DNA of 64,000 nucleotides from Gemmataceae bacterium (GTDB lineage Bacteria; Planctomycetota; Planctomycetia; Gemmatales; Gemmataceae). Both the position numbers and the translations under genes were made by a program. The number at the start of each line of letters is the position of its first letter. Within the stretch, counting starts at the first letter, position 1. The stretch lies in NCBI GenBank assembly GCA_901538445.1, contig LR594585.1, positions 248,001 to 312,000 on the forward strand, written 5' to 3'. This document shows positions 24,777 through 32,028 of the stretch, in pieces. The notes beneath the pieces are model-generated. The model had not been told where the DNA came from. It searched no databases and saw only the letters and a program-made list of their open reading frames with translations.

Positions 24777-27761
24777 GTGGACCCCAAGCAAATCACCGAC
24801 GACCTCCGCGGCGCGTACCGCGGCGCGCTCGCGTTCGACGCCCTCACCCGCGGGCTGTACGCGACCGACGCCAGCCCGTTCCAGGTCGCGCCGCTCGCGG
24901 TCGCGGTGCCGGAGGACGCCGCCGACGTCGCCGCGCTCGTGCGGTACTGCGCCGAGCACAACATCCCCGTCGTTCCCCGCGGGGGCGGCACCGGGGTCGC
25001 CGGCGAGAGCCTCGGGCCGGCGGTCGTCCTCGACCTGAGCGTCAAGTTCAAGCGGATCGGGGCCGTGACCGGCGACCGGGTGACCGCCGAGCCCGGGGTG
25101 ACGTGCGAGGCGCTCAACCGCGAACTCGCGCGGCACGGGCGGCGGTTCGCACCGGACCCGGCCAGCGCCGCGACCTGCACCGTCGGCGGGATGGTCGCAA
25201 CGAACGCCTCGGGCGGGAACGCCTTCCGCCACGGGTACACCCGCGACCACGTTTGCGGCCTGGACGTCGTGCTCGACGACGGGTCGCCCGCGGTCCTGGG
25301 TGACGACCCGAAGGCGCAGGCCTCCGAGCGGCTCGAACAGATTCGCACCGCGACCGCGGAGTTGCTCGCCGCGAACCGCGCCGCCATCGAGCAGCACCGC
25401 CCGCGGACGGCGTTCAACCGGTGCGGGTACGTGCTCCACGACGTGCTCGCGGCCGACGGCCCGGACCTCGTGAAGTTGCTCGTCGGGTCCGAGGGGACGC
25501 TGGCGGTCACGACCGCGGCGACGCTCCGCACGGTGCCGCTCCCCGGCGGGACGTGCGTGGCGCTGGTCGGGTTCCCGACCCTCGACGCGGCGGTCCGGGC
25601 CGGGACCGACTTGCGGCACTTCGAGCCGGTGGCGTGCGACCTGCTCGACCGGCGGCTGCTGTCGGTCACCCGGCGGGGCGGGCCGGACGGGTTCGGCCCG
25701 GTCCCCCCGGCGGTGGGTGCGGCGCTGGTGGTCACGTTCGAGGCCGACACCGAGCGCGAGGCGAGCGAGCGGGCGTCGGGCGCGATCGAGACGCTGCGGC
25801 ACCGGCACCTGCTGCGGGTGCTGGCCGGGCCGACCCGCGACCCCGAGGGCGTGGCCCGGGTCCGGGCGTTCCGCGGGACCGCCGTGAGCGGGCTCTACGG
25901 GCTGGCCGGCGGCGCGCGGCCGCTCGCGTTCGTCGAGGACGTGGGGGTGCCGGTCGAGAGCCTCCCGGCGTACCTCGCGGGCGTGCAGGACGCGCTCAAG
26001 CGGCACGAACTCACCGCGTCGTTCCTGATCCACGCCCTCACCGGGCAGGTCCACACGCGGCCCCTCGTCGATCTGAACGACCCGGCCGACCGCGCGAAGC
26101 TGTGGCCGGCCGCCGAGGACATCCACGCGCTCGCGCTCGCGCTCGGCGGCACCGTGAGCACGCAGCACGGCACCGGCCTGGCCCGCACCCCGTGGGTCGA
26201 GCGGCAGTACGGCCCGGTGTACGCGGTGTTCCGCGAGCTGAAGCGGGTGTTCGACCCGAAGAACGTGCTGAACCCGGGCAAGATCGTCGGCCCCGACCCG
26301 AGCCGCGAGGCGTGGCCTTTGCGTGTGGTGGTTGGGGATGGGACGTTGGAAGTCGGGAAGAACGGGACCGCGGCAGGCGGCGCGCCCGGTTCCGGACCAA
26401 CCTCCAACCCCCCATCCCCAATTCCCCTGTTGGTGTGGAAGGACTCCTCCCCGGCTCAGGAGGTCGCGAAGTGCTCCGGGTGCGGGGACTGCCGGACCGC
26501 GAACCCGGCGCGGCGCATGTGCCCGGTGTTCCGCGCCACGGGCGACGAGGCCGCGTCGCCCCGGGCCAAGCCGAACCTGCTCCGGGTGCTGGCCGACCCG
26601 GCCGTCGCGACCCCCGAGGAGGTGCGGGCCGTCGCGGCGCTGTGCGTGAACTGCAAGATGTGCCGCGACGAGTGCGACGCCCGGGTCAACGTCCCCAAGC
26701 TGATGATCGAGACGAAGGCGGCGCTGCACGCCGAGCACGGGCTCGGGTGGAACGAGTGGGCGCAGGCCCGGATGGAGGGGCTGTCGGTGCTGGGGAGCAA
26801 CTTCGCCCCGGTCGTGAACACGCTCCTCGGGCGGCTCGGCGCGCGGTGGGTGCTGGAGAAGCTCCTGGGGGTCTCGCGGCACCGCCGGCTCCCCGCGTTC
26901 ACGCTGCGGAACTTCTTCCGCCGGGCGCGGGGGGCCGGGCTGTCGAAGAAGCGGGTGCCCGGCCGCCCCCCGCCCCCCGAGTTCCGCACCGGGCGGGTCG
27001 CGTACTTCGTGGACGTGTACGCCGCGTACACCGACCCGATGATCGCCGAGGCAACGGTCGCGGTGCTGCACCACAACGGGGTCGAGGTGTACGTCCCCCC
27101 GCGGCAGGTCGGGTGCGGCATGGGCGCGCTGGCCGTCGGCGACCTGGAGACGGCCCGCGAGCACGCCGTCCGCAACGTCCGCGCGCTGGCCGACCTGGTC
27201 CGCGAGGGCTACCGCGTGGTGTGCTCCGAGCCGACCGCGGCGCTCATGCTGTCGCAGGACTACCCGGACCTGCTCGACGACCCGGACACGGCCGCGGTCG
27301 CCGCCGCCACGGTCGAACTCACGGCGTACCTGGCCGAGTTGCACGCCGCCGGCCGGCTCCGCACCGACTTCCGGGCGCTCGACCTGACGCTCGGGCACCA
27401 CGTCCCGTGCCACGTCAAGGCGCTGCGGGGCGCGCCGGCGGGGCCGGGGCTGCTGTCGCTGATCCCCGGGCTGCGGGTGCGGACGATCGACGTGGGGTGC
27501 TCGGGCATGGCCGGGCAGTGGGGGCTAATGGCCGCGAACCGCGAGGCGTCGCTGGCCGCGGGCGCGCCGGTGCTCGCGGAGCTGAACCGCCCCGGGCTGA
27601 TCTTCGGCTCGACCGAGTGCAGCTCGTGCCGGATCCAGCTCCAGGACGGCACCGGGAAGCGGACCCTGCACCCGGTCGAGTACCTCGCGCTGGCCTACGG
27701 GCTGATGCCCGAGGTCGAGGCCCGCCTCCGCAAGCCGCTGACGGAGCTAGTGACGGAGTGA
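24777..27761 (+). CDS. FAD-binding oxidase fused to Fe-S (GlpC/CCG-type) domain
   Basis: The product has 994 residues from a GTG at 24777. Residues 1-510 form an FAD-linked oxidase of the GlcD/D-lactate dehydrogenase type: IPVVPRGGGTGVAGE, then VGGMVATNASGGNAFRHGYT, and a C-terminal GGTVSTQHGTGLARTPW. Residues 558 on carry two 4Fe-4S motifs (CSGCGDC..., CVNCKMCRDEC) and CCG-type repeats (VGCGMG..., HHVPCHVK, CSGMAGQWG). This is the layout of single-chain D-lactate or 2-hydroxyacid dehydrogenases feeding electrons to quinone. Between the halves, residues about 517-557 are encoded by a family H palindromic repeat. Confidence 0.9.
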   Translation: MDPKQITDDLRGAYRGALAFDALTRGLYATDASPFQVAPLAVAVPEDAADVAALVRYCAEHNIPVVPRGGGTGVAGESLGPAVVLDLSVKFKRIGAVTGDRVTAEPGVTCEALNRELARHGRRFAPDPASAATCTVGGMVATNASGGNAFRHGYTRDHVCGLDVVLDDGSPAVLGDDPKAQASERLEQIRTATAELLAANRAAIEQHRPRTAFNRCGYVLHDVLAADGPDLVKLLVGSEGTLAVTTAATLRTVPLPGGTCVALVGFPTLDAAVRAGTDLRHFEPVACDLLDRRLLSVTRRGGPDGFGPVPPAVGAALVVTFEADTEREASERASGAIETLRHRHLLRVLAGPTRDPEGVARVRAFRGTAVSGLYGLAGGARPLAFVEDVGVPVESLPAYLAGVQDALKRHELTASFLIHALTGQVHTRPLVDLNDPADRAKLWPAAEDIHALALALGGTVSTQHGTGLARTPWVERQYGPVYAVFRELKRVFDPKNVLNPGKIVGPDPSREAWPLRVVVGDGTLEVGKNGTAAGGAPGSGPTSNPPSPIPLLVWKDSSPAQEVAKCSGCGDCRTANPARRMCPVFRATGDEAASPRAKPNLLRVLADPAVATPEEVRAVAALCVNCKMCRDECDARVNVPKLMIETKAALHAEHGLGWNEWAQARMEGLSVLGSNFAPVVNTLLGRLGARWVLEKLLGVSRHRRLPAFTLRNFFRRARGAGLSKKRVPGRPPPPEFRTGRVAYFVDVYAAYTDPMIAEATVAVLHHNGVEVYVPPRQVGCGMGALAVGDLETAREHAVRNVRALADLVREGYRVVCSEPTAALMLSQDYPDLLDDPDTAAVAAATVELTAYLAELHAAGRLRTDFRALDLTLGHHVPCHVKALRGAPAGPGLLSLIPGLRVRTIDVGCSGMAGQWGLMAANREASLAAGAPVLAELNRPGLIFGSTECSSCRIQLQDGTGKRTLHPVEYLALAYGLMPEVEARLRKPLTELVTE
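26328..26438. repeat. Palindrome family H inserted in frame in a coding region
   Basis: Left arm GTGGTTGGGGATGGGACGTTGG and right arm around CCAACCCCCCATCCCCAATT lie inside the FAD/Fe-S gene with no frame disruption. Translated, it gives a Gly/Pro/Ser-rich linker between the two enzyme domains. Confidence 0.8.
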
Positions 27762-27773
27762 GCGGAGCCCCGG

Positions 27774-27902
27774 AGGGGCGGCGGATGGTAGCCAGGGGTG
27801 CGGCGAGTCTTCGAGCAAACCCCTGGTCCAGAAGCGTCGCCAGGGGACCAGGGGTTGCGCTGCGCTCCACCCCTGGCTACCATCCGCCGCCCCTCCGGGG
27901 CT
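27774..27902. repeat. Dispersed palindrome family C (copy 2)
   Basis: GGAGCCCCGGAGGGGCGGCG...GTAGCCAGGGGTG pairs with the inverse ending CCCCTCCGGGGCT. It separates the oxidoreductase gene from moaD. Confidence 0.9.
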
Positions 27903-27943
27903 CAAAACCACAGGTGTGCGGCGCACGCCATCCCGGAGAGCCG

Positions 27944-28189
27944 ATGACCGTCCGCGTCCTCCTGTTCGCCGCCGCTCGCGACCACGCCGGGACCGACGCC
28001 GTCAGCGTCGAACTCGCCCCCGGCGCGACGGTCGCGCACGTGCGGGCCGCGCTCGCGAAGCAGGTGCCCGGCCTCGCGGCGCTGCTGGCGCGGTCCGCGG
28101 TCGCCGTGAACCACGACTTCGCCGAGGGCGGCCGCGTGCTCGAACCCGGCGACGAGGTCGCGATCATCCCCCCCGTGAGCGGCGGCTGA
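27944..28189 (+). CDS. moaD: Molybdopterin synthase sulfur-carrier subunit MoaD
   Basis: The product has 81 residues (MTVRVLLFAAARDHAGTDAV) with the ubiquitin-like beta-grasp pattern and the essential C-terminal Gly-Gly (IPPVSGG), which is thiocarboxylated and donates sulfur. The segment VAVNHDFAEGGRVLEPGDEV is characteristic of MoaD. It lies 16 bp upstream of moaE, its partner in molybdopterin synthase. Molybdenum-cofactor synthesis takes place in the cytoplasm. Confidence 0.92.
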   Translation: MTVRVLLFAAARDHAGTDAVSVELAPGATVAHVRAALAKQVPGLAALLARSAVAVNHDFAEGGRVLEPGDEVAIIPPVSGG

Positions 28190-28205
28190 GCGTATACTGC
28201 AAGGT

Positions 28206-28679
28206 ATGGTCCGGCTCACCCGCGAACCCATCGACTTCCACGCCCTGACCGAGTCGGTCCGCGACCCGCACTGCGGGGCCGTGGCGACGTTCCTCGGCAC
28301 CGTCCGCGACGTCACCGGTGCGCAGGTCACCGTGTACCTCGACTACGACGCCTACGGCCCGATGGCCGAGAAGAAGCTCGCCGAGATCGAGGCCCGGGTC
28401 CGCGAGCGGTGGCCGGTCGCGCACGTCGCGATGGTTCACCGCCTGGGCCGGCTCGCGGTCGGCGAGGTCAGCGTCGCCGTGGCCGTGAGTTCCCCGCACC
28501 GGGCCGAGGCGTTCGACGCGCTCCGGTTCGCCGTGGACACGCTCAAGGAACTCGTCCCCATCTGGAAGAAGGAGAACGCGCCGGACGGCACCGGCGAGTG
28601 GGTCCACCAGTCCGCGGGAGTGCGGAGTGCGGGGTGCGGAGTGCGGAATCCCGGGCACCCAGGGGAAGCAGCCCAGTGA
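28206..28679 (+). CDS. moaE: Molybdopterin synthase catalytic subunit MoaE
   Basis: The product has 157 residues. MoaE signatures are GAVATFLGTVRDVT, LDYDAYGPMAEKKL, HRLGRLAVGEVSVAVAVSSP, HRAEAFDALRFAVDTLKELV and PIWKKENAPDG, with the catalytic lysines in KK. The normal protein would end soon after the WVHQ segment. Here about 20 extra residues (SAGVRSAGCGVRNPGHPGEA...) come from a family M repeat. The stop overlaps the GTG start of moaA. Confidence 0.93.
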   Translation: MVRLTREPIDFHALTESVRDPHCGAVATFLGTVRDVTGAQVTVYLDYDAYGPMAEKKLAEIEARVRERWPVAHVAMVHRLGRLAVGEVSVAVAVSSPHRAEAFDALRFAVDTLKELVPIWKKENAPDGTGEWVHQSAGVRSAGCGVRNPGHPGEAAQ

Positions 28680-28760
28680 GCCGGCGACTCCCCTTGCGAC
28701 TGGCGACCGACCCGGGTGCGGACCCCGACTCCGCGCTCCGCGCTCCGCACTCCGAATTGG
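28601..28760. repeat. Inverted repeat family M spanning the moaE-moaA junction
   Basis: Left arm (28601-28648) has GTCCACCAG then GTGCGGAGTGCGG heptads; the right arm (28727-28760) is its inverse (CTCCGCACTCCGAATTGGTGGA). The element contributes the last residues of MoaE and about 30 N-terminal residues of MoaA. A related fragment is at 29755-29775. Confidence 0.8.
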
Positions 28761-29737
28761 TGGACTCGTTCGGCCGCCGGCACAACAACCTGCGGGTGTC
28801 CGTCACCGACCGGTGCAACCTCCGCTGCACGTACTGCATGCCCGAGGACGTGACGTTCCTCGACCGCTCGGAGCTGCTCTCGTTCGAGGAGATCGCCCGG
28901 TTCGTCGCGGTCGCGGCCGGGCTCGGCGTCACCAAGGTCCGGCTCACCGGCGGCGAGCCGCTGATGCGCAAGGACCTGCACAAGCTGGTGCGGATGATCG
29001 TCCCGGTCCCGGGGATCGTTGACGTCGGGCTGACCACGAACGGCCTGCTCCTCGCCGACCAGGCCGAAGAACTTTTCGACGCCGGGCTCCGTCGGTTAAA
29101 TGTGTCGCTCGACACGCTCGACCCCGGCCGGTTCCGCGAGCTGGCGCGCCGCGACGGGCTCGACCGCGTGCTGGCGGGCCTCGCCGCGGCGAAGCGGGCC
29201 GGGTTCGGCCCGGTCAAGGTGAACGCCGTCGCGGTCCGCGGGTTCGCCGAGCACGACGTGGTGCCGCTCGCCCGGTACTGCCGCGCCAACGGGTTCGAGG
29301 TGCGGTTCATCGAGTACATGCCGATCGGGGCCGAGGCGTGGGAGCGGGACAAGGTGTTCCCCGCGGCCGACATCCTGGGCCTGATCGCCCGCGACGTCGG
29401 CGGCCTGATTCCGATAAAATCGGACCCCGCCGCGCCGGCCGTGGACTACGAATACTCTGACGGCGGTGGGCGGGTCGGCGTGATCGCGTCGGTCACCCGG
29501 CCGTTCTGCTCCGGCTGCAACCGGCTCCGGCTCACCGCCGACGGCAAGGTCCGCAACTGCCTGTTCGCCCTCGACGAGACCGACGCGAAGGCGCTGCTCC
29601 GCTCGGGCGACCCGGCCGCCGGCCCCGCGCTCGCCGAGCTGATCCGCCGGAGCGTCTGGGCGAAGTGGGCCGGGCACGAGTTCAACACGGCCGCGTTCGT
29701 GAAGCCCGACCGCACCATGCACGCGATCGGCGGGTGA
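28676..29737 (+). CDS. moaA: GTP 3',8-cyclase MoaA (radical SAM)
   Basis: The product has 353 residues from a GTG at 28676 that overlaps the moaE stop, with AGGGGAAG upstream. The radical-SAM cluster motif is DRCNLRCTYCMPED, followed by LTGGEPLMRKDL and LNVSLDTLDP. The C-terminal second cluster is FCSGCNRLRLTADGKVRNC. The protein ends HAIGG, the GG tail needed for catalysis. It converts GTP to the cyclic precursor of molybdopterin. The first 30-odd residues (VSRRLPLRLATDPGADPDSA...) before FGRRHNNLRVSVTDRC are partly repeat-encoded. Confidence 0.95.
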   Translation: MSRRLPLRLATDPGADPDSALRAPHSELVDSFGRRHNNLRVSVTDRCNLRCTYCMPEDVTFLDRSELLSFEEIARFVAVAAGLGVTKVRLTGGEPLMRKDLHKLVRMIVPVPGIVDVGLTTNGLLLADQAEELFDAGLRRLNVSLDTLDPGRFRELARRDGLDRVLAGLAAAKRAGFGPVKVNAVAVRGFAEHDVVPLARYCRANGFEVRFIEYMPIGAEAWERDKVFPAADILGLIARDVGGLIPIKSDPAAPAVDYEYSDGGGRVGVIASVTRPFCSGCNRLRLTADGKVRNCLFALDETDAKALLRSGDPAAGPALAELIRRSVWAKWAGHEFNTAAFVKPDRTMHAIGG

Positions 29738-29801
29738 CCGGAACTCGGGCCGCGGCGTGCGGAGTGCGGAACGCGGTGTGCAGGCAGTCCCGCCGGCCGG
29801 T

Positions 29802-29828
29802 TCAAACGTTCAACGCGACACGCGACAC
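29802..29828 (+). promoter_or_regulatory. AAACGTTCAACGCG motif before a start codon (family K)
   Basis: TTCAAACGTTCAACGCGACA ends about 20 bp before the ATG at 29840. It resembles 24744-24770, 37604-37624 and 51187-51213. Confidence 0.4.
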
Positions 29829-29839
29829 GAGCACCACCG

Positions 29840-30142
29840 ATGGACCCCCGCGAAGAAGACGACGTCCCGTTCGACTCGGGCGACAACGACGACCCGCTGA
29901 TCCGCAACCTGCGCACCGAGATGGTCCGCCTCGAAGCGCAGCTCGACCAGCTCATGGCCGCGGACCGCGAGCTCGCCGAGGAGGCCGCGGCGCTCCGGGT
30001 GCGGCTCGACGAACTCGAGTACCAGATCGCCACGATCCGCGACCGGTACCGCCGCAGCGCCCGCATGTACGGGTGGATCGCCGGGATGTGGGGGGTCGGC
30101 ATCGGCATGTGGCTGAGCTGGCTCATCCGCGCCCTGCTGTGA
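29840..30142 (+). CDS. Small coiled-coil membrane protein
   Basis: The product has 100 residues ([20 protein letters not shown]). An acidic N-terminus is followed by a heptad-rich coiled coil (residues 22-72, [20 protein letters not shown]...), then one membrane segment near the C-terminus ([20 protein letters not shown]). No family was recognised. It may form an oligomeric membrane anchor. It lies between moaA and the release-factor-like gene without clear functional links. Confidence 0.7.
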   Translation: MDPREEDDVPFDSGDNDDPLIRNLRTEMVRLEAQLDQLMAADRELAEEAAALRVRLDELEYQIATIRDRYRRSARMYGWIAGMWGVGIGMWLSWLIRALL

Positions 30143-30230
30143 ACCCGCGGCCGGCCCGTTCGCTCCCTTTCGGACGCGAGCCGTGCCGGGGTCCCGGACC
30201 GGTCGCGCCGCCCGGAGCCGCCACGCACCC

Positions 30231-30791
30231 ATGCCACCCCCCGCACCCGCCGCCGCCCGCCCGCCGCGCGAGACGTGGTCCCGCCTGACCGAGGACCAGC
30301 TCCTCGCGCAGTGCGAGGTGGACACCTACCGCGCCAGCGGCCCCGGCGGGCAGAAGCGGAACAAGACCAGCTCCGCCGTGCGGTTGCGGCACGCCCCGAC
30401 GGGGCTCGTCGTCATCGCCGAGGACAGCCGCTCGCAGCACGAGAACAAGGCGACCGCGCTGAAGCGGCTGTGGCGGGCGCTGTTCGTCCACCTCCGCGAC
30501 CCGCTCCCCGAGGCGGCCCGCACCCCCGAGGCGGTCGCCGCGATGCCGGACTACGCGGCCGCCCGCGGCCCCGACGGCCGGCTGCACCTGAACCCCAAGA
30601 ACCCGCAGTTCTGGTTCGCGGCCGGCGTCGCGCTCGACGTGCTGGTCGCGTGCGCCGCCCGCGTCGCCGACGCCGCGGCGCTGCTCGGCGTCTCGACCGG
30701 CAACCTGATCGACTTCCTCCAGACCGACCCGAAGGTGTGGCAGGAGGCCAACCGCCTCCGCTCCGTCGCGGGGCAGAAGCCGCTGCGGTGA
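30231..30791 (+). CDS. GGQ-motif peptide-chain-release-factor-like protein
   Basis: The product has 186 residues from ATG 30231; an in-frame GTG/ATG further upstream is possible because no good ribosome site is seen. The catalytic loop is [20 protein letters not shown], with the GGQ that triggers peptidyl-tRNA hydrolysis. Codon-recognition domains are lacking, as in ArfB/RF-H-like ribosome-rescue proteins. The C-terminal half ([20 protein letters not shown]... [20 protein letters not shown]) is a helical, partly HTH-like extension, not the basic tail of ArfB. It may rescue stalled ribosomes in a planctomycete-specific way. Confidence 0.82.
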   Translation: MPPPAPAAARPPRETWSRLTEDQLLAQCEVDTYRASGPGGQKRNKTSSAVRLRHAPTGLVVIAEDSRSQHENKATALKRLWRALFVHLRDPLPEAARTPEAVAAMPDYAAARGPDGRLHLNPKNPQFWFAAGVALDVLVACAARVADAAALLGVSTGNLIDFLQTDPKVWQEANRLRSVAGQKPLR

Positions 30792-30866
30792 GCGGTACCG
30801 GCCGGCACCGCGACCGCTCGAAATCCCGGGTCGCGGTGGTGCGAATCCGTTGCGGCTCGGGTTTCG

Positions 30867-31000
30867 TCCCTCGCCCTTGCGGGAGAGGGTGGCGAGGCTT
30901 TACGAGCCGGGTGAGGGGTAGCGCCTCGACGTCTCGAACGCTCTTCCCCCTCACCCGCCGCTCGCGGACTCGTGGCACCCTCTCCCGCAAGGGGAGAGGG
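30867..31000. repeat. Dispersed palindrome family E (copy 2)
   Basis: CCCTCGCCCTTGCGGGAGAG... with the inverse ending CTCCCGCAAGGGGAGAGGG, as at 17533-17666. It lies downstream of the release-factor-like gene. Confidence 0.88.
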
Positions 31001-31179
31001 AACACCTCCCACACGTTACTCACCAACGCGAACCGGGGTGGCCCACGGGGTCCGGGATCGCCTCACCGAAAGCCCCCCGACGCACCACGGCGAGCATCCG
31101 ACATGGTGTCGCCCCACGGCGAGCGGTACGATCGGCTTGGGGGTTGAAGAAGTCTTTCTTCTGGCGGGCGGCGGGATGG

Positions 31180-31271
31180 TTCTGGAGAGTTGGGCTTGGT
31201 TCTGAAGAGTTTTCGTTGATTCTGGAGAGTTTCGGGTCGTTCTGGAGAGTTCGCGTTGATTCTGGAGACCG
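31180..31271. repeat. Five tandem 20-bp direct repeats (TTCTGGAGAGTT + 8 nt)
   Basis: The core TTCTGGAGAGTT starts at 31180, 31200 (one mismatch), 31220, 31240 and 31260 (truncated to TTCTGGAGA), exactly 20 bp apart, with 8 variable bases between cores. A weaker TTCTGG copy is at 31159, and an inverse GCCAGAACC follows at 31286-31294. The period is not a multiple of three, so it is not coding. The rest of the 31001-31475 gap shows no gene I can support. A two-turn spacing fits a protein-binding array upstream of the genes at 31476 and 32029. Confidence 0.75.
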
Positions 31272-31475
31272 GTCCCCCCGTTTCCGCCAGAACCATTTCG
31301 TCGGCGACACCCCCGGCCATCGCAACCGCTCGCGGAGCGAGCGGACCACGTTCGCCCCACGCACCGAGAAACGCGGGGCCGGACCCCACCGCGAAACCCA
31401 TCCCAGTATAAAGGTGAGTGTCCGGCCGTCGGCTGTTTCGGGCCACTGACCACTCACCACCACCCACTCCGCACC

Positions 31476-31937
31476 ATGCCCCCAACCGGCTTCTCGTGGG
31501 TCGACGAACCGCACCTGGCCGCGATGGCCGCGCCGGGGTCGGCCGCGGACCTCGCGTGGCTCCGCCGGCACAAGGTAGAGGTGCTGATCTCGCTCACCGA
31601 GGACCCGCTCCCGAAGCGGTGGGTGGACGACGCCGGGATCATGGTGGTGAACGTCCCGGTCCCCGACATGGAGCCCCCGTCGGACCGGCAGCTCGAGTAC
31701 CTGCTCGACACGATCAAGAAGGCGAACGCGGCCGGCATGGGCGTCGGGGTCCACTGCGGGGCCGGCATGGGCCGCACCGGGACCGTGCTGGCGGTGTACT
31801 TCGTCGCGCTCGGGGTGCCGGCGCAGCGGGCCATCGACCGGGTCCGCGACCTGCGGCCCGGGTCGATCGAGACCACCGAGCAGGAGCGGGCCGTGGAGCG
31901 GTTCGCGGCCCGCGCCGCCCGGCGCGCCGGGGGCTGA
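31476..31937 (+). CDS. Dual-specificity protein phosphatase
   Basis: The product has 153 residues (MPPTGFSWVDEPHLAAMAAP). The cysteine-phosphatase P-loop is intact: VGVHCGAGMGRTGTVLAVYF fits HCxxGxxRT, with a general-acid aspartate likely in VPVPDMEPPS. Length and sequence resemble DUSP23-type atypical phosphatases, which are widespread in bacteria. It ends 91 bp before the GTPase gene on the same strand. It could take part in the kinase/phosphatase system downstream, but that is inference. Confidence 0.88.
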   Translation: MPPTGFSWVDEPHLAAMAAPGSAADLAWLRRHKVEVLISLTEDPLPKRWVDDAGIMVVNVPVPDMEPPSDRQLEYLLDTIKKANAAGMGVGVHCGAGMGRTGTVLAVYFVALGVPAQRAIDRVRDLRPGSIETTEQERAVERFAARAARRAGG

Positions 31938-32028
31938 CGCCGCCCCGCGTTTCGGGCCGCTGCACCCTTGCGAACGCGTTCCGCGCCATTTACCTTGGGT
32001 CTACCACCCTCCCCGGCGCGACACCGAC

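Noticed and set aside
31180..31271. CRISPR array
   Set aside because: The unit is only 12 bp conserved plus 8 bp variable, too short for repeat and spacer, and no cas genes are near.
31144..31449. A 101-codon open frame over the tandem repeats
   Set aside because: The 20-bp period is not a multiple of three and the translation does not repeat as protein would; it is more likely a regulatory DNA array.
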